Translations under genes and position numbers: made by a program
The notes under the pieces: model-generated
Seen by the model: the letters and a program-made list of their open reading frames with translations, nothing else
What the model was told of the DNA's origin: nothing
The model's database searches: none
Shown: positions 9,690 through 19,118 of the stretch, in pieces
How positions within the stretch are numbered: position 1 is the stretch's first letter
Layout of the letters: the number at the start of each line of letters is the position of its first letter
DNA from: Oceanicaulis sp.
Lineage (GTDB): Bacteria > Pseudomonadota > Alphaproteobacteria > Caulobacterales > Maricaulaceae
DNA: 64,000 nt
Reading direction: 5' to 3'
Assembly (NCBI GenBank): GCA_020832735.1
Contig: JAFIEB010000009.1
Location: 19,456 to 83,455, forward strand

Positions 9690-11213
9690 ATGGAGCCGCA
9701 AGTTCTCCCGGCCGCGCTCGCGGCCCATGCGCCAGCCTTGCTAGTGATGATCCCGCTGATCATGTCGGCGCCAGCCGCCATGATCAAAAACGGGCGCGTT
9801 GCCTGGGTGATCGCGGTGCTGAGCGTCGGCGCCGCCCTGGCCATGGCGCTGGAGGTATTCCTGGCCACCCGCGCCGACGGCGCGATCTGGTCCTACGCCA
9901 TGGGCGGCTGGGAGCCGCCGTTCGGCATCGAGTACCGCATTGACGCGCTCAACGCCGCGCTGCTCCTGCTGCTGGGAACGACCGGCTTCCTGGCGCTTCT
10001 GTTCGCCGGGCCGAGCGTGGCCGACGAGATTTCACGCGGCAAGCGCTCGCTGTTCTACTCGGCCTTCCTGATCTGCTTTGCCGGCCTGTCGGGCGTGGCC
10101 AGCACGGGCGATGCGTTCAACCTGTTCGTCTTCCTGGAAATCTCCTCTATCGCCACCTACGCCATCATCGCCATGGGCTGGCGCAATGACCGCCAGGCGC
10201 TGACCGCCTCGTTCAACTATCTGGTGATGGGCACGATCGGCGCGACCTTCTTCGTGATCGGGGTCGGCTTCATCTACATGACCACCGGCACGCTCAACAT
10301 GGCCGACCAGGCCCAGGCCATCGCCGCCATGAACGGCAACCGGGCCGTCGAGGTGGGCTTCGCCTTCATCCTGGTGGGGATCGGGCTGAAAGCCGCGCTG
10401 TTCCCGCTGCACCAGTGGCTGCCCAACGCCTACGCCTACGCGCCCAATTTCGTGACCACCTTCCTGGCCACCACCGCCACCAAAGTCGCGTTCTACGTCA
10501 TCATCCGCTACAGCTATGACGTGTTCTCGGTCCATACCGGGTTCGTCTCCAACGCCATGATCTGGGTGATCACGCCGCTGGCCATCGCGGGCATGCTGGT
10601 GGCCTCCACCCAGGCGTTGTTCCAGAACAATGTGCGCCGGCTGTTCGCCTACTCGTCGGTGGCGCAGGTGGGCTACATGATGCTGGGCCTGGGGATGGCG
10701 ACCTCGCTGGGCCTGACGGCGGGCATGATCCACCTGATCAATCACGCCATGATGAAAGGCGCCCTGTTCATGGCGCTGGGCGCGTTCGCGCTGTCCTACG
10801 GCATCCGCCGGATCGATGACTTCAAGGGGCTGGGCCAGGTCATGCCGGTCACCTCGGCGGCCTTCACCGTGGGCGCGCTGTCGCTGGTGGGCGTGCCGTT
10901 CACGGTGGGCTTCATCTCCAAATTCTACCTCATCCAGGCCGCGCTGGACGCGGGCTGGTGGTGGGCGGTGGCCGCCATCCTGATCTCGTCTGTGATCGCG
11001 GTGTTCTACGTCTACCGCATTCTGGTGGCGATCTGGGTGACGCCCCCGGGCGAGAGCGACAAGGCCGCGCCCAAGCGCGTGCCGCTGGCCATCGCCGTCC
11101 CACTGTGCGTGCTCGTGCTCGCCAATCTGGTGTTCGGCGTCTACGCCGAGCCCATCGTCTCCATCGCCCGGGCGGCGGCTGATGCGGCAGTGTACGGAGG
11201 GGTGACGCCGTGA
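9690..11213 (+). CDS. mnhD: Proton-conducting transporter, MnhD-type subunit (first paralog)
   Basis: 507 aa, GLKAALFPLHQWLPNAYAYAPNFVTTFLATTATKVAFY, NDH-1/Mrp antiporter family. Confidence 0.9.
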   Translation: MEPQVLPAALAAHAPALLVMIPLIMSAPAAMIKNGRVAWVIAVLSVGAALAMALEVFLATRADGAIWSYAMGGWEPPFGIEYRIDALNAALLLLLGTTGFLALLFAGPSVADEISRGKRSLFYSAFLICFAGLSGVASTGDAFNLFVFLEISSIATYAIIAMGWRNDRQALTASFNYLVMGTIGATFFVIGVGFIYMTTGTLNMADQAQAIAAMNGNRAVEVGFAFILVGIGLKAALFPLHQWLPNAYAYAPNFVTTFLATTATKVAFYVIIRYSYDVFSVHTGFVSNAMIWVITPLAIAGMLVASTQALFQNNVRRLFAYSSVAQVGYMMLGLGMATSLGLTAGMIHLINHAMMKGALFMALGAFALSYGIRRIDDFKGLGQVMPVTSAAFTVGALSLVGVPFTVGFISKFYLIQAALDAGWWWAVAAILISSVIAVFYVYRILVAIWVTPPGESDKAAPKRVPLAIAVPLCVLVLANLVFGVYAEPIVSIARAAADAAVYGGVTP

Positions 11214-12679
11214 GCTGGACACCTGAACTCGCTCTGGCGCTGGCGCTGATCCTGCCGCTTCTGGGCGGCGCGGGCGTGGTGCTGCTGGGCCGCTGGCCGA
11301 ACCTGCGCGAGGCGGTGACGCTGGTGACCGCCGTCGCCCTGGCCTTCGTGGTCGCCTATCTGGTCGAGGCGGCCGGCGCCCGGCCGGAGATCACCCTGGT
11401 GGAGATCGCGCCGGGCCTGTCGCTGAAATTCTCGCTGGAGCCGCTGGGCGCGGTGTTCGCGATGGTGGCCAGCGGGCTGTGGATCGTGAACTCGCTCTAC
11501 TCCATCGCCTACATGCGCGGGAACAAGGAGAAGGACCAGACCCGGTTCTATTTCTGCTTCACCATCTCGATCGCCGCGGCCATGGGCATCGCCCTGTCGG
11601 GCAATCTGATCACCATGTTCTTCTTCTACGAGGCGCTGAGCCTGGCCACCTATCCGCTGGTGGCCCACAAGGGCGACGCCAAAGCGCGCAAGGGCGCCTC
11701 GATCTATCTGGGGGTCTTGCTGGCCACCTCCATCGGCCTGTTCCTGCCGGCCATCTTCGCCACCTACGCCCTGACCGGCACCACCGACTTCACCGCCGGA
11801 GGCGTCATGGGCGGTGTGGGGCCGGTTGCGGGTTCGATCATTCTGGTGTTGTTCGCCTTCGGCATTGGCAAGGCGGCGCTGATGCCCACCCATCCCTGGC
11901 TGCCCAACGCCATGGTCGCGCCCACCCCGGTGTCGGCCCTCTTGCACGCCGTGGCGGTGGTGAAGGCGGGCGTGTTCTCCATCCTGAAGGTGGCGGTCTA
12001 TATCTTCGGCCCGCAATATATCGAGACGCTGCCCGCCGCCCCGGTGCTGGCCTGGATCGCTGGCGCGTCCATCGTGATCGCCTCGGTGATCGCCATGAGC
12101 AAGGACAATCTCAAAGCCCGGCTCGCCTTCTCCACGGTCAGCCAGCTGTCCTACGTCACGCTGGGCGCCATGCTGGCCAGCCCGCTGGCGCTGCTGGGCG
12201 CGGCCTTGCAGATCATCATGCACGCCTACGGCAAGATCACCCTCTTCATGGCGGCCGGCGCCATCTATACCGGCGCGAAGAAGACCGAGATCTCCCAGCT
12301 TGACGGTCTCGGCCGGCTGATGCCGGTGACGTTCGCCGTGTTCCTGATCGGCGCGTTGTCGATCATCGGCATGCCGCTGTTCGGGGGCATGTGGCCCAAG
12401 CTGTTCCTGATGGAGGGCGCGGTCGTGGCCGGCCAGCCCTGGCTGATCGTGGTGCTGATCGCTTCGACCCTGCTCAATATCGGCTATCTCCTGCCGATCG
12501 TGATCCGCGGCTTCATGCGGCCCGCGCCGTCGCCCAGCCCGATGAAGCCCGGCCAGCCGCCAGTGCTGGCCTGGGCAGCGCCCCTGATCACCGCCATCGG
12601 CACGGTGGCGCTGTTCTTCGCCATCGGCCCGCTGATCGACTATCTCACCCCGGTCTTCATGACGGAGATGACGCCATGA
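11210..12679 (+). CDS. Proton-conducting transporter, MnhD-type subunit (second paralog)
   Basis: 489 aa, GIGKAALMPTHPWLPNAMVAPTPVSALLHAVAVVKAGVF; GTGA overlap with upstream gene. Confidence 0.9.
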   Translation: MSWTPELALALALILPLLGGAGVVLLGRWPNLREAVTLVTAVALAFVVAYLVEAAGARPEITLVEIAPGLSLKFSLEPLGAVFAMVASGLWIVNSLYSIAYMRGNKEKDQTRFYFCFTISIAAAMGIALSGNLITMFFFYEALSLATYPLVAHKGDAKARKGASIYLGVLLATSIGLFLPAIFATYALTGTTDFTAGGVMGGVGPVAGSIILVLFAFGIGKAALMPTHPWLPNAMVAPTPVSALLHAVAVVKAGVFSILKVAVYIFGPQYIETLPAAPVLAWIAGASIVIASVIAMSKDNLKARLAFSTVSQLSYVTLGAMLASPLALLGAALQIIMHAYGKITLFMAAGAIYTGAKKTEISQLDGLGRLMPVTFAVFLIGALSIIGMPLFGGMWPKLFLMEGAVVAGQPWLIVVLIASTLLNIGYLLPIVIRGFMRPAPSPSPMKPGQPPVLAWAAPLITAIGTVALFFAIGPLIDYLTPVFMTEMTP

Positions 12680-12996
12680 GCGCCCCGAAGGACACCCATT
12701 CGCCCGGCGCCGGGCTTTTGTCGCGCCTGGGCGGGCGCACGGGGCTGGTGATCGTGCTGGCGCTGGCCGCGATCAATCTGGCCGGCTACGCGCTTGAATT
12801 TGTCCTGACCGAGGACGGTTTTGCGAAATACCGCACTGTGACCGGCCCTTATGAGTTCGTGCTGATCCCGCTCACCGCCGGCGCCATTCTGGCGGCCTGG
12901 GGCGTGCGCTGGCTGCTGGGCCGCAGCGCAGATTACTACGAGCGCGCGGCGGGCGATGTGACCGGCCCGGGCGCAGGGGAGGGGCGTGATGACTGA
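12676..12996 (+). CDS. Small membrane protein embedded in the Mrp operon
   Basis: ATGA overlap with upstream mnhD paralog; two predicted TM segments (TGLVIVLALAAINLAGYALEFVL; YEFVLIPLTAGAILAAWGVRWLL). Confidence 0.75.
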   Translation: MSAPKDTHSPGAGLLSRLGGRTGLVIVLALAAINLAGYALEFVLTEDGFAKYRTVTGPYEFVLIPLTAGAILAAWGVRWLLGRSADYYERAAGDVTGPGAGEGRDD

Positions 12997-14713
12997 CGCG
13001 TTCGATCTCCTGCACGGGATCAACCCGGCCCTGTTCCTGATCGCGGGCGGCGTGATCGCGCTGGCCCTGCCTTGGGCGATGGCGCGCAAGGCAGTGATGC
13101 TGGCCGCGCCGCTGCTGGGCCTGGCGGCCTGGTTCGCCACGCGCGAGCCGGGCGTGTACGCCATTGTCGAGCTGGGACCGCTGACGCTGGAGACCTTCCG
13201 CTATGACGCGCTGTCGCGCATCTGGGCGCTGGTCTTCCTGCTGGCCGCCTTCCTCAACGGCATCTACGCCCTGCACGAGCGCAGCCGGATCTCCGACGGC
13301 TCGGCGCTGATCTATGCCGGCGCCGCGGTGGGCGCGGTGTTCGCGGGCGATTTCATCACCCTGTTCGTGTTCTGGGAGCTGACCGCGCTGTTCTCCGCGC
13401 CGCTGATCTTCGCCGCCGGCGCCCCGGCGGCCCAGCGCGCGGGCCTGCGCTATCTGGCGATCCAGGTGTTGTCGGGCGTGCTGTTGCTGGGCGGTGCGGC
13501 GGTGTGGGCGAGCCAGACCGGCTCCTGGACGTTTGACGCCATCGGGGCGGACGATCCCGCCGGCCTCGTCCTGCTCATTGCATTCGGCATCAAGGCGGCC
13601 TTCCCGCTCATGCACATGTGGATGCAGGACGCCTATCCCAAGGCCACCGGCGTGGGCGCGGTGGTGTTGTCGGCCTTCACCACCAAGCTGGCCATTTACG
13701 CGCTGGCGCGCGGGTTCGCCGGGACCGAGATCCTGATCACCATCGGGGTGATCATGGCCGCCTTCCCGATCCTGTTCGTGATTGTGGAGAACGATCTGCG
13801 CCGCACGCTCGCCTATGCGCTCAACAACCAGCTGGGCTTCATGGTGGTGGGCGTGGGCGTGGGCACGCCGCTGGGCCTTAACGCCGCGGCGGCCAACGCC
13901 TTTGTCGGCGTGTTCTACATGGCCTTGATGTTCATGGTGATGGGCGCGGTGATGCACCGCACCGGCACGGCCAAGGCCAGCGAGCTGGGCGGATTGTTCC
14001 GCTCCATGCCCATCACCGGCGCGCTGAGCATTGTCGGCGCGCTGGCGATTGTCGGGGCGCCCCTGTTCTCCGGCTTCGTGACCAAGACGCTGGTGCTGTC
14101 TGCGGTGTCCTATCACGGCGACGTCATCGCCTATGCGATCCTGGTGATCGCGGCGGCGGGCGTGATGGAGCTGAGCGCGCTGAAGGTTCCGTACTTCGCC
14201 TTCTTCGGTCAGGACCGCGGCCACCGGGTCAAGGAAGCGCCGCTGAACATGCTGCTGGCCATGGGGCTGGCGGCTTTCCTGTGCATCTATCTCGGCATCC
14301 ACTGGCAGGCGCTCTACGGCCTGTTGCCGTTCGCCATCGATTATCAGCCCTACACCCTGGATAACGTGATCGGGCAGGTGCAGATCCTGATGGCCGGGGC
14401 GTTCGCCTTCGCGCTTCTGGTCTGGCTCAAACTGTTCCCGCTGCGCGGCGACCGCACCATTCTGGATGTGGACTGGCTCTACCGCCGGGTCGGAGACGGC
14501 GTGGTGCGCTGGGGCGGGGCGATGGGCCAGCTCATGGCCGGCGCCAGCGAGCGCGGGCTGGGCGTGGTGATCGGGCGCTGGACCAACCGGCTGTTCAACC
14601 TGTTCAGCCCCGCCGGCTCCCTGTCGCGCATTTTCCCTTCCGGGCTGATGGCGATCTGGACCGGCGTGCTGCTGGCCGGGGTGCTTCTGGTCGCATACTT
14701 CTCCCCGTTGTAG
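12986..14713 (+). CDS. Proton-conducting transporter, MnhD/NuoL-type subunit (third paralog)
   Basis: 575 aa, AFGIKAAFPLMHMWMQDAYPKATGVGAVVLSAFTTKLAIYAL. Confidence 0.88.
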   Translation: MMTDAFDLLHGINPALFLIAGGVIALALPWAMARKAVMLAAPLLGLAAWFATREPGVYAIVELGPLTLETFRYDALSRIWALVFLLAAFLNGIYALHERSRISDGSALIYAGAAVGAVFAGDFITLFVFWELTALFSAPLIFAAGAPAAQRAGLRYLAIQVLSGVLLLGGAAVWASQTGSWTFDAIGADDPAGLVLLIAFGIKAAFPLMHMWMQDAYPKATGVGAVVLSAFTTKLAIYALARGFAGTEILITIGVIMAAFPILFVIVENDLRRTLAYALNNQLGFMVVGVGVGTPLGLNAAAANAFVGVFYMALMFMVMGAVMHRTGTAKASELGGLFRSMPITGALSIVGALAIVGAPLFSGFVTKTLVLSAVSYHGDVIAYAILVIAAAGVMELSALKVPYFAFFGQDRGHRVKEAPLNMLLAMGLAAFLCIYLGIHWQALYGLLPFAIDYQPYTLDNVIGQVQILMAGAFAFALLVWLKLFPLRGDRTILDVDWLYRRVGDGVVRWGGAMGQLMAGASERGLGVVIGRWTNRLFNLFSPAGSLSRIFPSGLMAIWTGVLLAGVLLVAYFSPL

Positions 14714-14846
14714 CCAACGCCCCTCAGGATGGAAAATATAGCGTGATATGAGAATCGTGCTTGGTGTATAGGAAATTTATCCTCACCTTTGCCCTCCGTT
14801 CTTATAGTTCTCCGTTCGCGGATCGCTTCAGGACGGAGGAGATGAC

Positions 14847-15197
14847 ATGCCCGCCCAACCCCGAGCGTTTGATCTGGCGCGCGCCCGCCTGGCCAAGCAG
14901 GCTGTGTCCTACGCCTTTGACATCCCCGTCGAGGAGATGACCGGGCCGACGCGCGGGTCGGCGCGGGCGGCGCTGGCGCGGCAGATCGCCATCTATCTGA
15001 CCCATGTCGCCTTCGAGATCAGCCTTGCGCGCACGGCCGAGGCGTTCGGCCGCGACCGGTCCACGGCGGCCCATGCCTGTCACAAGGTGGAGGACCGGCG
15101 CGATGATTCCGCCTTCGACCAGTGCCTGGACGAGCTGGAAGCCTGCCTGCGCAGCGTTCCAGGGCCGGGCTGCGCGCGCCTGGGGCATGCCGCATGA
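14847..15197 (+). CDS. hdaB: DnaA domain IV-like helix-turn-helix protein (HdaB-like)
   Basis: ARAALARQIAIYLTHVAFEISLARTAEAFGRDRSTAAHACHKVEDRRDD resembles the DnaA C-terminal DNA-binding domain without an AAA+ domain. Confidence 0.7.
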   Translation: MPAQPRAFDLARARLAKQAVSYAFDIPVEEMTGPTRGSARAALARQIAIYLTHVAFEISLARTAEAFGRDRSTAAHACHKVEDRRDDSAFDQCLDELEACLRSVPGPGCARLGHAA

Positions 15198-15970
15198 GCG
15201 CCCCGTCCTGGATGAAGCGGCTGGATGGTCCGGGCCGCGTCCTGGCGCCGCTGCCGGCGGGACGGCGCGGTTACGGCGTCTTCCCCGGTCCGGACCGGCG
15301 CCGGCGTCCGCTGGCCCTGGCGCGCGAGAGCGAGGTGCGTGAGGCGTTGTCCTCGGGCGTTCTGGAGGCGGACCCGGCGGGCTGGCGCCTGACCGCGGCC
15401 GGCCGCGCCCGCCTGGCCCGGGCCGAAGCGGCGGGCGATTTCGCCGCCCAGCACCGCCGAACCGGCCCGCGCACCGTCATGGATCGAGACGGGAAGGAGC
15501 GCGTGGCGGCAGCCGATCTTGACGCCGGATCGCCGCTGGCGCGCTATGCCCGGCCTCAAGGCGGACGTCCGGCGCTGATCGAGCCGGTCCATGCGGCCGC
15601 CGCCGCCATTCTGCGTCAGGATTATGAGCGCTCGGCGCTGATGTCGCGTGTCACCATGGACTGGAGCGGTCAGCCCGGCGCGGGGGCCAGGCGCGCTCCG
15701 TGTGACCGGGCCGATGCGCCCTCAAGCCGTCTGGACGCACAGAGACGGGTGCTGGACGCCCTGGCGGCGGCCGGTCCGGGGCTGGACCGCCTGCTCACCG
15801 CCCTGGTGCTGCGCGATGCGCCCATGGGCGAGGCCGAGCGTGATCTGGGCTGGCCTGCGCGCAGCGGCGCTCCGGCGCTGCGCCTGGCGCTGGAGCGGCT
15901 GGCCGCACACTACCGGCTGACGCCGCCTGCGCCGGCGTTCAACCCTTTTTCGGCGGCTGGGGACGGGTGA
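15194..15970 (+). CDS. DUF6456 domain-containing protein
   Basis: ATGA overlap with the HdaB-like gene; C-terminal helical domain (AQRRVLDALAAAGPGLDRLLTALVLRDAPMGEAERDLGWPARSGAPALRLALERLAAHY). Confidence 0.65.
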   Translation: MSAPSWMKRLDGPGRVLAPLPAGRRGYGVFPGPDRRRRPLALARESEVREALSSGVLEADPAGWRLTAAGRARLARAEAAGDFAAQHRRTGPRTVMDRDGKERVAAADLDAGSPLARYARPQGGRPALIEPVHAAAAAILRQDYERSALMSRVTMDWSGQPGAGARRAPCDRADAPSSRLDAQRRVLDALAAAGPGLDRLLTALVLRDAPMGEAERDLGWPARSGAPALRLALERLAAHYRLTPPAPAFNPFSAAGDG

Positions 15971-16715
15971 ACAAGAGCCGGTCCGGGCTGGAGCCGCTGG
16001 CGTCGTAGCGGTAGCCGTCGGCGTTGAAGCGGGTGAGCGCGCCGGGGTCTTCGATCCGGTTTTCGATGATCCAGCGGGCCATCATGCCGCGCGCCTTCTT
16101 GGCGAAGACCATCAGCGCGCGCAGCCGCCCGTCCTTTTCTTCCTTGAAGTCGGCGCTGATCACCCGCGCGCCCAGCGATTTGAGACGTGCGGCCTTGGCG
16201 TATTCCTGGGAGGCCAGATTGACCACCACCGGCGCCGCCTGGGCGGCGAGATCGCGTTTCAGCGATTTGGCGATGTCATCGCCCCAGAAATCATAGAGCG
16301 TCGCGCCCGAACGGGTTTTCAGCCGCGTGCCCATCTCCAGCCGGTAGGGGTGGATGGCGTCGAGCGGGCGCAGTACCACGTAGAGGCCTGACAGGATGCG
16401 CAGACGGTCCTGCGCCCATTCGAGGTCGGCGGGTTTGAGCGAGCGCGCGTCGAGGCCGCGATAGACCTCGCCGGCGAATGCGAAGGCGGCGGGCTGGCCG
16501 CCGGGCGCCTCGGGGTCAAAGGCCTGGAAGCGTTCGCGGTTCAAATGCGCCAGATCATCCGACAGGTCCATCAGCGCCTTGAGCTTGCCCGCGCTCAGCT
16601 GGCGCGTGGTGCGCGACAGAATGCGGGTGCGGTCAATGAGCTTGGGCTCGGTCACGCGCGGCGCCGGGGCCGGCTCGAAATCCAGTTGCTTGGCGGGCGA
16701 AAGCAGAATCAGCAT
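15939..16715 (-). CDS. yaaA: Peroxide stress protein YaaA
   Basis: MLILLSPAKQLDFE...LYVVLRPLDAIHPYRLEMGTRL...NLASQEYAKAA. Confidence 0.92.
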   Translation of the reverse strand: MLILLSPAKQLDFEPAPAPRVTEPKLIDRTRILSRTTRQLSAGKLKALMDLSDDLAHLNRERFQAFDPEAPGGQPAAFAFAGEVYRGLDARSLKPADLEWAQDRLRILSGLYVVLRPLDAIHPYRLEMGTRLKTRSGATLYDFWGDDIAKSLKRDLAAQAAPVVVNLASQEYAKAARLKSLGARVISADFKEEKDGRLRALMVFAKKARGMMARWIIENRIEDPGALTRFNADGYRYDASGSSPDRLLFTRPQPPKKG

Positions 16716-16781
16716 CAGGCGTCCTCGTCAGGCTATGCCAGTGAGATAAGGCCTGAAGTGCTCCGGTCAAAGCCCCGGCCG

Positions 16782-18179
16782 TCAGCCCAGCAGAACCCGG
16801 GGGTTCATGATCGCGTGCGGATCGATCACGGCCTTGATCGCGCGCATGATGTCAGCTTCGTCCGGTTTGCGCTGCAGGAACTCGGCCTGCTTGATCGTGC
16901 CGATGCCGTGTTCGGCCGAGATCGATCCGTGATGGCGGTCCACCAGATCGTAAAGCTGCGCGGTCACCGGCGCGGCGCGGGCCAGGAACTCATCGCCAGC
17001 TCCGGGTTCTCGGCGCGCGATATTGAAGTGCACATTGCCGTCCCCGACATGGCCGAACGCGATCACCAGAGCATCCTCCAGCGCGGCTTCAGCCAGCGCG
17101 GAGGCCTCTTCCATGAAGGCCGCCATGCGCGAGACCGGCACAGACACGTCGTGCTTGGCCGCCTTGCCGTGGGCCTTCTCACCCTCGGGGATGGATTCGC
17201 GCAGGCGCCAGAATTCCGCCGCCTGGGCTTCGGACTGGGCGATCACGGCGTCGGAGACGAGGCCGCGCTCGAACGCAGCCTCCAGCGCCCGCTCCATCAG
17301 GCTCGCCGCCCGGTCCGGTTCGCCGCTGGTCACCTCGATCAGCACGCACCAGGCCGGCTGCCCGCTCAAGGGATGGCGGGCTCCGGGCACGTGGGAGACG
17401 ACCAGATCCAGCCCGATGCGCGGCATCAGCTCGAACGCACACACCGCGCCGCCGGTGGATTCTTTCACCAGTGACAGGAGGTCCACCGCGCCCGCCGGAT
17501 CTTTGACGGCGGCGATGGCCACGGATGTCGAGGCTGGGCGGGCGAAGAGCTTCAGCGTGGCGGCCGTGACCACGCCCAGCGTGCCCTCCGCGCCGATGAA
17601 GAGCTGTTTGAGGTCGTAACCGGTATTGTCCTTGCGCAGGCCCGCCAGGTCCGACAGCACGCGCCCGCCGGGTAGCACCGCTTCCAGCCCCAGCACCAGA
17701 TCGCGCATCATGCCGTAGCGCAGCACATGCACGCCGCCGGCATTGGTGGAGATGAGCCCGCCGATCATGGCCGAGCCTTGCGCCCCCAATGACAGGGGAA
17801 ACAGCCGCCCGGCCTCGCGCGCGGCGCCCTGGACGGTCTCCAATATGGCCCCGGCCTCACAGGTCAGGGAGTCGTTGGCGGGGTCGACTGCGCGCACGGC
17901 GTTCATGCGCTTCATCGAGATCACCACCTCGCCCTGCGGCGTGGAGCCGCCCACCAGCCCGGTATTGCCGCCCTGGGGCAGGACCGCGACGCGGCGTTCA
18001 TGACAGATCTGGAGGATGCGCGACACCTCGGCGGTATCGGCGGGTTTGAGGAGCAGCGGCGTCTCGCCCTGCAGCCGGCCGCGCCAGTCGCGCGCATGGG
18101 GCGCGATCTCGCCGGGATCGCGGCTCCAGGAGGCGGGCGGCAGGGCGGAGGTGAGGGCGTTGAGGGCGTCGGGGTTCAT
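16782..18179 (-). CDS. FAD-binding oxidoreductase (D-2-hydroxyacid dehydrogenase type)
   Basis: VAVLPQGGNTGLVGGSTPQGEVVISMKRMN...GGLISTNAGGVHVLRYGMMRDLVLGLEAVLPGG...SAEHGIGTIKQAEF. Confidence 0.9.
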   Translation of the reverse strand: MNPDALNALTSALPPASWSRDPGEIAPHARDWRGRLQGETPLLLKPADTAEVSRILQICHERRVAVLPQGGNTGLVGGSTPQGEVVISMKRMNAVRAVDPANDSLTCEAGAILETVQGAAREAGRLFPLSLGAQGSAMIGGLISTNAGGVHVLRYGMMRDLVLGLEAVLPGGRVLSDLAGLRKDNTGYDLKQLFIGAEGTLGVVTAATLKLFARPASTSVAIAAVKDPAGAVDLLSLVKESTGGAVCAFELMPRIGLDLVVSHVPGARHPLSGQPAWCVLIEVTSGEPDRAASLMERALEAAFERGLVSDAVIAQSEAQAAEFWRLRESIPEGEKAHGKAAKHDVSVPVSRMAAFMEEASALAEAALEDALVIAFGHVGDGNVHFNIARREPGAGDEFLARAAPVTAQLYDLVDRHHGSISAEHGIGTIKQAEFLQRKPDEADIMRAIKAVIDPHAIMNPRVLLG

Positions 18180-18224
18180 GTGCGCATTGATGCAGATCGC
18201 GCGCGCCCTGAACAGGCCCCGCAA

Positions 18225-19118
18225 TCAGGCGAGGGCGTAGAGGCTGTCGAGTCCGGGCTCGCCCTGGCAGGCCGCCTTGCCCTGTTCGACCAGATGAATC
18301 ATGTGCGCCAGCACCGAATGGGCCGCCGCCGGATGCAGGCGCTTGTCCACATGGGCGTACATGACCGGCACCAGATCGCGAATCCGCTGCTGCCCGCCGG
18401 CCAGCAGCGCCAGTATTTGCCGCTCGCGCGTGCGCCGGTGGCCGATATAGGCCGACAGGAAAGAGCGCGGCTTGTCGATAGCCGGTCCATGGGTGGGGCG
18501 GATCAGGTTGAAACCGGCGGCGCGCACCCGCTCCAGGCTAGCCATATAGTCGCCCATGCGCCCGTCAGGCGGGCTGACCACGGAGGTCGACCAGCCCATC
18601 ACGTGATCGCCGGAGAACAGGGTGTTCTCCTCGATCAGGGCGAAGCACACGTGATTGGAGGTGTGGCCGGGCGTATGCAGCGCGCGCAGCGTCCAGCCCG
18701 GCCCCGAGACCGTATCGCCGTCTGCAATCTCCACATCGGGGCGGAACCCGGCGTCGTCGCCGGCCTCCAGGCGCACCTCGGTCTCCGGCGCGGGCAAGCC
18801 GCGCGGGCTCATGGCGTGGACCTGGCACCCATGCTTGCGCGCCAGCGGATGGGCCAGGGGCGAATGGTCGGCATGGTGATGGGTCACCAGAACATGGGTG
18901 ACGCGCTCGCCGGACAGCGCCGCATCCAGCGCGGCCTCATGCCCGGGCAGATGCGGGCCGGGATCGATCACCGCCACCTCGCCCGATCCGATAATGAACA
19001 CGCCTGTGCCGGTATAGGTGAACGGGCCGGGATTGCGCGCCGTCACCCGGCGCACCAGCGGCGACAGGCGCTCGCACTGGCCATAGGGCACGTCGGGCTG
19101 TTGCAGGAAATCGATCAT
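18225..19118 (-). CDS. MBL-fold metallo-hydrolase
   Basis: VLVTHHHADHSPLAHPLARKHGCQVHA: HxHxDH motif; HTPGHTSNHVCF. Confidence 0.9.
   Translation of the reverse strand: MIDFLQQPDVPYGQCERLSPLVRRVTARNPGPFTYTGTGVFIIGSGEVAVIDPGPHLPGHEAALDAALSGERVTHVLVTHHHADHSPLAHPLARKHGCQVHAMSPRGLPAPETEVRLEAGDDAGFRPDVEIADGDTVSGPGWTLRALHTPGHTSNHVCFALIEENTLFSGDHVMGWSTSVVSPPDGRMGDYMASLERVRAAGFNLIRPTHGPAIDKPRSFLSAYIGHRRTRERQILALLAGGQQRIRDLVPVMYAHVDKRLHPAAAHSVLAHMIHLVEQGKAACQGEPGLDSLYALA

Noticed and set aside
14798-14817. Three GTTC repeats upstream of the HdaB-like gene as an SOS box
   Set aside because: Spacings are N5 and N3, not the N7 required for the alphaproteobacterial LexA site.
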